From the NCBI GenBank assembly GCA_903632075.3, contig CAHIKZ030005408.1, positions 2,303,501 to 2,367,500 of the forward strand: DNA of 64,000 nucleotides. Reading direction: 5' to 3'. Below, piece by piece: positions 1-13,200 of the stretch (positions within the stretch are counted from its first letter, which is position 1; each line of letters begins with the position of its first letter). The notes beneath the pieces were generated by a model. That model did not search any database, had not been told where the DNA came from, and saw only the letters and a list, made by a program, of their open reading frames with translations. The translations under genes were made by a program, and so were the position numbers. The stretch is from Acanthosepion pharaonis. Lineage: Eukaryota > Mollusca > Cephalopoda > Sepiida > Sepiidae.

Positions 1-76
1 GAAAATATAGTTTCAATTTTCTAGAAAATAAAAGATAAAAAGTTAAAGTATAGAAAAAAGAGAAAACTTGTCAAAC

Positions 77-116
77 CTTTCAACAAATTGGCAGCAGCCT
101 CCCAATCAACTTGTCT
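77..116 (-). CDS. UNC80: UNC80 exon 18 (last in window)
   Basis: Reads RQVDWEAAANLLK plus the first base of a Gly codon. The acceptor is TTTTTTCAG just above 116. Joined in phase 0 to exon 17 (ending ILVR) it gives ILVRRQVDWEAAANLLK, closely matching the LRRQVEWEPASNLIEG region of vertebrate UNC80. The 3' boundary is less sure: GTTTGA at 76-71 is a weak donor but falls at the conserved Gly; a second GT lies nine bases further on. The rest of the C-terminus lies outside the window. Confidence 0.78.
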
Positions 117-3100
117 CTGAAAAAATGAATGCAAATAAAAATATTTTTATAAGAATTTTATAATACTGAAAATGGCCATAATTAAATGGTTGGGTTTTGT
201 CCAGTTTAATAACACTTAATGTAGATTGTTTTTATATTACAATAAGAAGACATTGGATGTGTGCAGTGAAACGTATATTATCTTGGGAAGTGGAATTGGA
301 AAGCCAAGTTAAAATTCTAGACTAGTCTCTTGCATTCATTTTCACACAAATACCTTTGGGAAAGGTAACAGGAAACCACTACACTATCTTTTTCAGGAAT
401 ATATTGCAATTCCCAAATAAAAAAAAGAAGGAATCTGTGGAGAGTCACAATCACCTACATCCCAAAGGGATATGGCATTTAAAAAAAGGTTGTAAATTTG
501 TTAATGTTTATTAATTGCATATGAATACTGTTTATTGAGTTAATCACCAGTCTAATTTATTTTTGCTATTCTATCATACAATAAAGAGATCAAAAGATGA
601 CATGATTATTATTGTTATAATGAGCTGGCAATAATTTTCATATAAATTATCCATTTAATTACTTATTTATAAATATCAAATTATTCACCTGGTCCACTTT
701 GTTGTGTTGGACAATTTTTTTTCGACAGAATTTATTGTACAAATTTGTAAGTCTACCATTCACCAATGCATTGAATATTGCTGTCACAACTTGTCTGGTA
801 TTTCTGCTATGTATTTAGAGATTCTTGATAAAATTTAAAGAAGAATCTGCAATGCTATAAGTCCTGACCTGGCATCTCAGCTTAAGTCATTTCTCCACTG
901 CCATAACATAGCTTCCCTCTGCATTTTCTATAAATATTTTCATGGTAATTGTTCTGATGACTCCCCCCCCCCCCAGCTATGGGTAAATAGTAGGACAGAC
1001 TGGGTTCTATAGCCTTGGATGGCAACTGGTTTACCGCAGAAAGAAATGACAACCTAATGCAGGAATAAAAATCTGCCTCGTCAGTCATGTATCAAAAGAT
1101 ACATGATTGCCTAAGCGTGTATCATGCATGGCACATAACTGAATGATGAGCCTTCATCTTTGGTACCTAGATCTTACAAATATAACTGTAGTACTAGATA
1201 GGTGGCTAGATGTAATCGTGAGTTCTATGCTAATAGTTTCTTCTCTTGCACTTTTCACTTGTGGAACTCACTTCCAGCCTTTTGCTTTCCATCTTTGATC
1301 TTCAAAAATTTAAATCCAATGTCAATCATTATCTACTATCTTCTTAATTCCTATTCTTTTATTGAACTCATTAATAATGCTTTCTTTTTCTCATATTTTT
1401 TTACACTCAGTAACCACTTATGGCTTTATTGCCTTGCTTGGGGTTTCACTTGAAGCAAGGCAATAAAGCTACTAAGACATAAAAAATAAATAAATAAAAA
1501 TGTTTTAAATGTCTTCAGTGGCAATAATATTTGAATAATAATAATTATAAATTACAAATACATTTAAAAAAAATCAACATTTTTTTTAAGAAAGTAGAAG
1601 CACATTAGTCATTGAAATATTCTGAAATTAAATTTCTTAGTTAATTTAACCATAAAACAGTAAAAATATTACACTGAATAAATATAAAAACTGGTAACAA
1701 CATTGAAGATATTTGATTTATACAATATACTATGGACTTAATGGGAACAGTTTCTAAATTACATATTTAATATTAAAGCAAAAACAATTTAAATTACAAT
1801 TATTTTGACTGTGACAAATTTTATTATCACTTAGAAAAAGTCCATTTTAATCAATTATCTTTCCAAATGATTAAAAACTTAATAATTTTTATAAATATTT
1901 CATCACTATTCAGATTAGTTCATAAAATCACAAGACAATTTTTTTTTTATTTGTGTTTCTGTAAAGCAAATTAAAATTTGTTAATGCAATATTGAATAAA
2001 TTATAATGATTTTTATACAAATATTGACTCCATTATGCTATCATGCATTAAACTGGACAGAGATTCAACCTGCAAGGAACATGAACAATTAATGTAAAGC
2101 AATAAAAAGATAATGAAAAGTGCAAAAATAGATAATGGAAAAAAAACCTTCACCAATTAATTCCAAATCTTGAAATATATTGAGTCTATTATTTTTAACA
2201 TTTGATCCATTGGCCTTTGATTTTCTTGACATATTTTAAATCATTTATTTTTGATTAAAGCTAATCAAATTCACTGGACTTGTACTCGAGAAGACATGTT
2301 CAGAAAGAGAAAAGAGTCAAGGTAATAAACATTGAATAATTGTTTTTTTTGTAGATGATTGGTGAAAGGCATAAATCTATTTTGTTACAAACATGCTGAG
2401 AAGAGAATCAAGCAAGTCAATGAGACAAAGGAAGGCAAAGATAATATTCTTGAAGGGTTCTTTGAATTTTTTTTTAATAGTGATAGAAGACAAATACTTA
2501 TTAAACAATAACTGAGAAATAGCTAACTGCAGAGAAATCTTTACTAGAATATTTTTGCAACACACAGTATTCAGTATTGTTGAAGTTATTACTACCATTT
2601 TTTTGTTGAGATTTACAAACTCTACATTTTGTTCAAATTCACAAACCAATTGATGAAATTTGAATAAGCTGATTTCTTTGGAAAAATACTTTGACAAAAC
2701 TCTACTTCACGGTTTAATAATTTCTTTAATTTAATTTTATAGGACTTCATGGCAAACAATAATTTTTAAGCATATTTTTTTTATCCTTTTTGACAGCAAA
2801 GAATAAATTCTTAGGATTTCTTGACCATGCAACATACAACTGGCCATGCATAAATATTTCTTTCTGGAGCCAAATTTCAACTTTTTGATGCATTTGGCCT
2901 TGTGATTTCTTTATAGTTCTCCCATATGCAGGGCAAACTGAAAACTGATTTCTTGTATATAAAACAATATTGCATTTTTATTAAATAAGTACTTGTTATT
3001 TTAATCATTAAATTGTTTTTAAAATAGTGAGTGCATTTTACATGTTAAATAATAAAACTTTAAATTTCCCCCCCAAAATTACTGAAAATTTATTGTACAA

Positions 3101-6100
3101 AGCTACACACCCTAGAAAAAACCAACTGTACTTTGTACCCCTTTACCTGTTTGCACTTCACCCCAAAATTTGGTTTCAATCAGTTAATGTATAGCTAATT
3201 TAGAGGGTGTAAGGGATGGACTAACTGAAATCACAGAATTTTATATATAGATGTACTGCCTCTTGATATGCAACTGTTTTGCCTGTATGCATACCTCAGA
3301 TAGCCAGGTAAACACCTTAAGGCAGTAAAAATTCTGAGGACAAAGGTTTATTGAAAATTGACAGGATGAAACAGTGATGCTATCATTGGAGGTAGATTTA
3401 GAAGGACAAGAAAGTAGGAACCGCGTGCTTTGACCCTGTGTTTTATTGTGGTGGGTTCCGGTAATTACTATGGGCTAAACAGGAAGTCATTAAAAATGGT
3501 GACTAATCTAAAATCTATCTAAATTAAAAAATGACACTCTCCATGGTTGAGCTGTCTAAAGCATGCTGGATCAAAGTGTTTTCTCTTATAAAGGGAGATG
3601 CAGGTTCGAACACTGTCAGAAGTTTTCTTGAATGTGCAGACCGATAAACATAATACATAATGGAGCATCTATTTCAAACACCAGTATCCACTAAAAATAA
3701 TGTTTGACGTAATAAAAATGACTTATGTATATTCATGTACTGCATATAAAATAAACGTTCATTTCATTTTTGGTGTTCATCTCTTTGCATTATTTTAGTC
3801 TTCCCTTCTATTTTGTTAAGGTGTTATATCATAGATAAACTAGTGCCTATATTGGACCTTGGAGCATAGAGAAGACCAAGATATTTCCTCTCTTTTCAAG
3901 TGCCACATTATAGCAAAAAGACAGGAGGCAATAAAAACTAAACAAGAGAAAGAACTAATAAAAGAGAAGAAATTATTAATGTTAAAGATTTAGTTAAAAT
4001 TGATGGTAAATGACTGAAAGAGGGGTTCGAACATTTCCATCTTGGCTAAGAAATGTAAAATTTATTAAAAAATATGCTCATCAAGGATGAGGATATTAGC
4101 CCTGTTTCATAAGTTATGGTTAGCAGGATTATCCCCCCTTTGTTTGTATATAATAATTTGTAACTGTTTCCTTGATAGAATTTTGAATAAATGGTTGGCT
4201 ACTATAATAATGTTCCCATGTTCTGTGTGATGTATTGACTTTCTCTGAATACTATCTTTCAACAATAAATTGTTGGACACCCAAATGAAACAAGCCTGAC
4301 TGTAAATAATATAATGATATTCCATCATCTGAGATATTCTAACAGAAATTGTTAAAAATGTTTCAAGAGAGTTAAGGCTGTTTTAATCTCAAATTCAAAA
4401 TAGTCACACAATTAATTGGCACTGTTATTTAATATCTCTAACTTTTATATATCTAACCTGTAAATTAAAATTAAGGAACTTGGATGAGTGATGGAGGGAG
4501 AATGATTTATTCAAACTGATTTGTTCTCCACATGGGTTCCCATTGAAAGATGGCTGCTTGGCATTTTCAGGTAAGAGTGTCCCATCCAAGTTAGGAGAGT
4601 GTCAAAGGGAAGTAACTCGTGAAGATTAATACAATCAATAAAAATTATCTGCTGTTTTGCAAGAAAATTTTGAAGATAGAAAGGCTTCACAAAATTAAAT
4701 GTTTATGCCTGCAGTTTTCAGATTTATTTAAAACAGATATCAATATTTAACTGAATAAAAAATTGAAGTTTTCTTCTTAAATTTTTAATAGTTTTCTTTC
4801 TTTGCCTTCCTTCCTTTCTATTTATTCTTCTGGCATATTTTTCTCTGCTATTCCACACATATATGGAAGCCCAGACACAATAATTGGCATGCATACAATA
4901 TGACTTTGTATTTATTTTTATTTTAAATTCATTAAGATAAAAAAAAGTCTTTTAAATAAGGCACAAAACAATATAGGAACAATGCTGGATCTACACAAAT
5001 CTAAATACTATTGTGCATGTCAGCTTCAAAGAACAATAACTGAAGGAACTACAATGAAGGTTAAAGAAGAGGCAATTACAAAAACTAAGTGAAATTTCAT
5101 TAAAAAAAACAAACAAAAGGAGAAACTAAAAAACATGTGCATGAAGGATGGGAGTAATAACTCTAACATATATTAGCAAATATTAACATGTAATTTAAGA
5201 ATTATATTAATAAGCATCAAAATATTAAAAAATATTTTCTTGATGGTTAAATTCAAATATTAAATACCAACATATATATTATCTTGAATTACAAATTTTA
5301 TATTACAGAAATATTTGTCAAGCAAGACTGATGTGGAGTTAAAACTGATACATTGTAAATTTTTATATAAATGAGTATATAAAAATAAGTAAATAGGTAT
5401 ATAATTTCAAATATGTATTCCAGACCATTAGTTTGAAGGAATGATACATTTATACATAATTATATACATAGTAATATTTCTTTTATTGTGAAAGGAAATG
5501 GTGAAAAGAAAATCAATTAAAATAAGAATGCAATTGATTTGTTGTGTGAAGTTTTTACCGAAGTTAAAAGGACATAAAAAATATGTGCAAAGATTTAGTG
5601 TAAATACATGTGATGCAATAAAGAAAGCCCACTTATAATCCTTTATTAGCCTTCATTTCTAGAAAACTATTTTCTGATATAGCAAGATATGTAATAAATT
5701 AATAATAACAATAATAATTAATTATTAATATATGTAAAATTATGCACTTTAATTCATGTCAAGGCGAACAGAATTTGGGCAATAGGAGTGCTCAACAGAT
5801 AACCAGTGCAATAACTACAGGAATCCTTCGATTAGTATGGCTAATGTGTGCATTGGTAACTATAAACAAATCAATCTTCAATTACTATGGTTAAACTGAG
5901 AATGTTTTACTGCACTAATCAAGTATGATGTATGCACTCATTGAATTTTGTTATTTAAAAAATTTCAGCTGATTAGTTGAAAACACATTAATCAAATGCA
6001 CATTAATAGAGGGATACCTGTATTATTATTATTATCAATAAATAAATGTTCATAATACTTTTCTGTGATCAACTAGAAGTTTCACAATGTTCATCCAATG

Positions 6101-6546
6101 AATGACAACACTGAAAAAGTTTTAGTCAGCCATAAGTATTGTGAACATTATATATATATATATATATATAATATTATAAATTAACTGATTTAAAATATGT
6201 TTTTTTTGCTACACAGTAATAACCATGTTTCAAAAATGGAAGCTAAAAACTTTAAATTTAATTTTGTAATTAAATTAAAAACATTAGTTCCATTTCATCC
6301 TCAAGCAAATTTTGGAATAACTTATTTTTTAAATTTACTGAGTTTTAACTCAAGGGAAATTCATAATTTACAGTTACCAAGGATACAGAGAAATCCATTC
6401 ATCCAGACAAGGGGTGGTAGCGTGTTCATTTTTATTAACTTTTGTTGTATCAGTTATTTGTTACGTTCAAAAAAGGGGTTAAGTTTAGGTAAGGGTGGAG
6501 ATGTATTTTTCAACGAGTTCTGACCTTACTGTTCTTTCTTTTTATT

Positions 6547-6631
<85 letters not shown>

Positions 6632-9382
6632 TATTTGCAGCAATCGCTCTTTTATACAAGTTTCATTAAAAAATGACTAACAACATACTGTGGTTAAGTT
6701 TTTTATTTAATTTGTCTTTTATTCTTAAAATTTTCTTCTTTTATGAACATAAATTATGTAGAAATTGTCTGAATGTTCTGTATGTCCAAGAACTTTTGGC
6801 TATACTTTTAGCCATTATCAAGGATGATTTTATTTTTACTTTTAACTGAATGTATTGATTGTTTTATGTAAGTATATAGAGTTATTAGAATGTTTCATTT
6901 TTCAAAACACGGTCAACATATTGTGGTTGTGTTCATAGTTGATATTATTGAATGTTGGCTTTTTCTTTTTTATTAATAATGCATCCATTATTTTTAGCCT
7001 TTTTTTTTTTACATGTGGATGAAGCTATTTGTATTATCAATGAGAATATTGTGGATAGAGTTTGGTAGGTCTTCATGTGTATTTAAATGAGACCTAATTG
7101 AGCTATGGTCAGAGAGATGACCATGGCTGCAATGTGCTGACGGTGTTTGGAAAATAAAAAACATATATATATGAATTAGTGTACATTTAGTAAAAAATAA
7201 AATCAAATCATCCACACAAGAATGTAGAATCCATATTTGGAAAGGGGGCCCTTATGACCCACTGGTTGATGATAATTGATGGAGTTCAAAAGTGAATAAA
7301 ATGTAATGTAAGTCTTGTGTTTTTATTAATTGATAGACAATAAAATTACAATCGTCAGAGAAAATATTGGACAGTCTTATTTCCATGTCAATATTCAATA
7401 GCATTCAATAGTGAATTTTTTTTTATTTATTTAGTCAAGATAGCTTGGACATTCATGGGTCTATCACACCAATTGTCCAAGGTTGGAAGGTCATTAGGGC
7501 AGCATTCTGTGTCATAATATAGCTGGTCAATGTCAGTAGTTGCTGGGCAACTAACCAGTCTTGCTCCATGGGTAGGTGTCCAGAGCAGTAGATCACTTAC
7601 AAGTTCTTGTTTTAATTGCTAGCAGTGTCCTGCAAAGTGCATTCTGCTTTTGCATAAGATTGTAGAAATATCAGGGATGGATCCATAGAGCTATGATTTA
7701 GTTAGTTATCTCCAAGAGATGTTAAATATCGCTTGCAGCATCTGAGTATTGGTTCCATCAAGTTTAGACTCAAGAATTTTATTTATGTCTAAGAAGTGGC
7801 ACGATACATTAAAACCAACTCTACAGTGGTGTGAAAGAATCTCCATTTGAGATTGCCTGGTAGATCAGATTTATTTTATTCAAAGTGGCCCAGGCTTTAG
7901 CTATGTGAATTTTCACATCTTTTTAGTAGAATTGGTACATAAAGATTTTATTGATTCACCTGAGACAGTTCGTATTGAGCCTCATTGGTAGAAGCCTATG
8001 AATTCAGTTTTAGAGGCATTGACATAGAATCCAACATCATTGGCAGCATTTTCTAGATGATGTAGGAGAACTGTGGCATTGGTAATGGTGTCTGTAGTGA
8101 TAGATAGGTCATCTGCAGAGTCAATATCAGTCAACATTTTTGCAAGATATCTACTTGAGTCTTGGTAATAAAGTAAAACCTAGATGATGATGTTTGTTGC
8201 TAAAGTGAAATTTTACAATTCATTTAATAGAGACATTTAAAAAATAAGCTGATGTTAGGAACACCCATGCACACAAATAATAGAATAATGTGTCATATTT
8301 ACTTAATGTAGGAGAGTTGCACTATATTTTAGGGGAGGGCATAATTATTAATAGGCATTATAGTTCATAGCCCGTCCCTCCCAGGATATACGGGTGATGT
8401 AATAAATAACAGCTCAAAATAAGAAACCAGAGAGCTGAGTTTGAATTCCAGTTGAGTTCATTACATTCACTCATGCAAAAGAAAGGTATGAATCCATCTC
8501 TTCTACCCCTAGCTATTGGTTAAATAGTAGAGCAAATTGGGCTTTTTAGCCATGGTTAGTAACCAGTCTAGGAGAAAGACAACTTTAAATTCAAAACTGG
8601 CTGGGCATGGGGTTAGCAATTTCATCCTGTAAAAAACAACTACTTGCTATGAGAACCACAGCAGCAATGCCTAGGTGCTGAGAGTTATAGCCCCATACTC
8701 CCCAGGGAGTATACAGGCTGTGAGTGTGAGTGATAGTTCAGAGGAAACTTTGACCCCTTTCACACCTCTATCAAGGAGATGGGAGTAACTGCTTTACTTT
8801 CATTCTCCTCTTGCAACTGAGGAAGGCTGAAAAATATATCAGCCAAAACATTGTTAACCCTAGAAATGCAAATGTATTGTGTGACAAATGAGGATGGTAC
8901 ACTTGTGTTTCTCATATCCTGAAATAAAAAAAAAATTCTAGGAAAAATACTTCTGCTTTATTTCATGTAGTCATAAATATTTTATGGCAGTCACTTTATC
9001 CTAGTATTTAGCAGGCAATGTATATAATGGTAATGGTAGCCTTAACCATTTCCTAATAAGGAAACATTTGGTATTCATTGACCAAGCAACCAGTATTGCT
9101 TTCAGTTGACATTTATAAAATCTTTCTCTTTCAGGAAAATAGTTTTTTTCAGTCCAGTAGATGTTATCACTCTTTTAAGTATTGATGAGGATTTCCTTCC
9201 TAACCTTTCATTTAAAGTTGTATGGAATGTCAACATCTTGACTATGTTGTCATTTTCTCTTAGAGTTACATGTGCTATCCATTTTAGTTGTTGCTGCTGT
9301 TGGTAGTCTTTAAATGATGTGGTTTTGTGTAATTTGGTACAGTTTTTTGTCCATAAAATTAATTTACCCATTGTATTTTATC

Positions 9383-9432
<50 letters not shown>

Positions 9433-9618
9433 CAGTATGAAGACAAAAAACACCAACAAATTGACAATTTGTGTCATGCTTGAATTAAATTTTCACACCA
9501 GAAAATTGCATTCAAGCATGAAACAGATTGCTGCAGGTTGGTGTTGCTACCTGTGCCCACACTGCTTATATTTACATATACCATATCACAGATATTGAGC
9601 ATATTTAGCATACCTTAA

Positions 9619-9654
<36 letters not shown>

Positions 9655-10153
9655 TACTATATGAGATTAAAACAATAGTTTTCATGTTTCAGCACCAAGT
9701 TGTGCCTTGTGAGGCAATAGTAAATATTTACCATCAGCTGAAGTGGCACAATTTAGTGCTGAAACATGAAAGCTATTGTGTAGTGATTTTTAACGTTTCC
9801 ATTTTAATCTCATATAATAAATAATATTAAGCTCTTCTCTGTATTGAGCACTTTCTTAAAATTAAATGCTTCAGAGAGTGGAATTATACTCCATTTGTTC
9901 TTAAATCATATATATATATATATATATATGATATAAATATATCTGATAAAAAGATATAAAAAAAAAAAAAAAAAAAAAAAAAATAGTCATTTTGATAATG
10001 ACCAGTAATATTTATTGTATATTAGTAGACCTTTTGGCCAAATGGAAGTTTGAGAAAATATGTTAAAATGAGTTTTCAGACACACCTGTGTTCTTTCTCA
10101 ATGAGAAATAAAAAAATGAAGTGTGATTCTTGAGGGGAGGAGGCATTTTACTA

Positions 10154-10208
<55 letters not shown>

Positions 10209-13200
10209 AAATATCAGAAACACTGAACATAGTTTCAGCCAATATGGCTTCATCAGGCAACAAGACATTTCTTCTCAAAAAACCTACCCATAATTATACC
10301 TGTACTGATAGTGTAAGGAGGAGGAAAAGTGATGGAAAGAAAGAGAGAGAGAGAGAAAAAAAAAGAAATATAGAGGCAGAGTGGGGAAAAAAAAGGCAGT
10401 AAGAACAATAACAGTCTCTTATATACAAGGATGAAATGTGGGTTGTAAGGGGTCAGGTGAGGGTGACAGTAAAATAATGTGGACCATTGAATGAGAACAA
10501 CCCTTACCTCATGACATCCTTGCTGAAGCATAGTGCAATAAAAATTTCAGACTAAAAATATCTAATACTAGACATAATATACAAAATAAAAAACAAAACA
10601 GAATTCTAAAGGATTCATACATAGCTAGTCTGAAAGAACTACTTATATGGCCATTCCAGAAAAAAATGAAGAACACAGAGTTACCAAAATAAGACCTTGA
10701 ATACAAACATTTGTATGTGCATGAAATATAGACAGAATAAATGGATATTACATTTAGCAAAATTTCAAAGACCTTTCACCATTTATAAATAACAAGTAAC
10801 ACTATAGACATTTGGTTTATGTATACAAATAAATGTACTAATTGTTCTGAATTCATAATATTTTCAATTAAGTTATTTACATATCTGCAGGTATTATGGC
10901 AGTGGTTCTCAATTTGTTTTGCACAATGCACCATTTTCACTATAAGTTCAAATGTCATCCACCATGTTTCAAGATTGTCCAATTCAAAAGGTGCATTCCA
11001 AATAATATGCATATATTATTGATAACATTTATTCTTTTCCATTAGTACATATATGTTTACTAGGATTATTTTTTTATATTACAAATTTAATAGCAGTAGG
11101 AAATGTTAATTGATTTTTAAACTTGAATACATGTACAGTAATTTATTTTAATTCATAACTAATTATTAAATAAATAAACTGAAGCATACTTCAGTAAGCA
11201 AAAAAGTTCAGTAAAATGCCAGGATATTGTAATTCAATACACAAAAAGATCAATAAAAGGTCAAGGTTTTTAAATTGATTTTATTCTGATGAAGATTACA
11301 GATATAGGCTCCATTGATTATTGATTGGAAAGGAATTTCCTTCCTTGCCTTTTATTTCAAGTAGTGTGGAATGTCAGCATCTTGATTATATCATTATTGT
11401 CTCTTCGAGTTACATGGGATATCCATTTCATATGTGATTCTGCAGCGACAGTCCACAAGGTTCAAAGAAAGATGAGCCTCACTGAGACTTATATTTCTTC
11501 ACTTGCTCAAAGCCATTTTTAACCACTGATCTGAGAAAACAGTTGTATGTAGCTGACAGTTTAAATTAGTGGTCCTCAGCTTTTTTTTGCCAATGCACCT
11601 TTTTCACCATACGTCAGAATGTTACTTCACTGCTTTCCAAGATTCTCCGACTCAAAAGGTGCATTACAAATAATATGTATATATTATTGAAAATCTTTGT
11701 TCTTTTCCATATTATTATATAGACATCTATATGGATTACTTTTATAGAGGCATTTTACAAATTTAATAGCAACAGAAAATGTTTGATTTTTAAACTTGAA
11801 TACATGTACAGTAATTTGTTTTAATTCACAATTAATTATTAAACAAATAAACTGAAGCATACTTCAGCAAGCAAAAAAGTTCAATAAAATGCCAGGATAT
11901 TGTAATTCAATAAACAAAAAGATCAATAAAAGGTCAGGATATTTAAATTTATTTTATTCTGATGAAGATTATAGTCAATGGGAAATGTGTGAAAAAGTAA
12001 AAGACCCCTCCACCATAAAATTATGGGATCCCTCCCCCCCAGTTGAGAACCCCTGTGATATGGTAATCATAATTGTCTTTGTATCACAAGAAGACTGATA
12101 AATTAATCAAGTGCTAAGAATTAAAAAGAAGCACTGAAATGGAAGACATGGTATATAAATTTATCCAACAGACTAATGGTGGTAATCAAATGACAAAAGG
12201 GAAGAAGAACTTCACAGTAACATGTTTCGTCCCCAGAAGGAACTTCTTCAGACTTTGATAAAATTAGGTGTATATTTGGGCTGTAACTGTCTTGAAAGAA
12301 TTCAAAAGTATTTACAAAACTTTGTGGGTGATTAATTATTTTCCACCCTACAACCTCTTTCCCACCTCTCACTATTTTTATGGTATGGCAAATATTCAGA
12401 CAAGTTACCTTCTGTAATTCTACCAATCCAGACCTTTACAGCTAGGACCTGCCATGCCAGAATACAGAGTTTCTTTCATATTCAATTAATAAGGAAGAAG
12501 TTCAACTTTCTTAGATCTGTTAAGCCATGGAATAGACTCCCCTGAAGATGCTTCCCTGATCACTACAATCTTAACCTCTTCATGTCTAGAGTTAACCATT
12601 ATCTATCCTATATATCCTCATAATATGCACCTATTAGTCTATCCTTATATGCTTTTACAGGAATTCCACTCAGTAATACAGTACCTTGAGTGCCTCTTGG
12701 GTGAACAATGGCATGAAAAATACTCCCTGCTAACACAATAATAACTACAACTGAAAAGAATTCATCTAAACTTAATATAAATTTTGTTACAACTATTTGA
12801 AAAACAATACGAGATTTAATTAGCACAAAACATAACAAAATTAAACAACATTTACTGAAGAAATCCTTGTGAAATTAATTTCAATAAATTAAAAATTTTA
12901 AAGCAGCTATTTACAAAAGAGACTGCAAAAATTGCCACCCAAAATAGAGAGTTGAAACATCAAAGAATTTAAATAAAAGTAGACATAATGTAGGTCTTTT
13001 CTGTATTATACTTTCATAGTAATTGTTCTGATGAACTTTCCTCTACAGACAAATTGTACATATGGGAACTAGTTAAGAATTTATAGAGACTTGAGGTATT
13101 ATGGTGACTGTAGTAAGAATGGTAAGTAAGAATATGTTGTTTGGTGTAAGGAATACTGTGGTATGTTTGGGTCAGTAATGGTTATGGCTAGCTCTAAGAT

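Noticed and set aside
9314..10402. Open frames rich in Ile-Tyr repeats (also at 20.4, 35.8 and 54.9 kb)
   Set aside because: They are translations of (AT)n microsatellites with no similarity outside the run.
12608..12838. Minus-strand 76-codon frame as a host exon
   Set aside because: It overlaps repeat family D and a LINE tail and shows no similarity to UNC80 or suitable splice sites.
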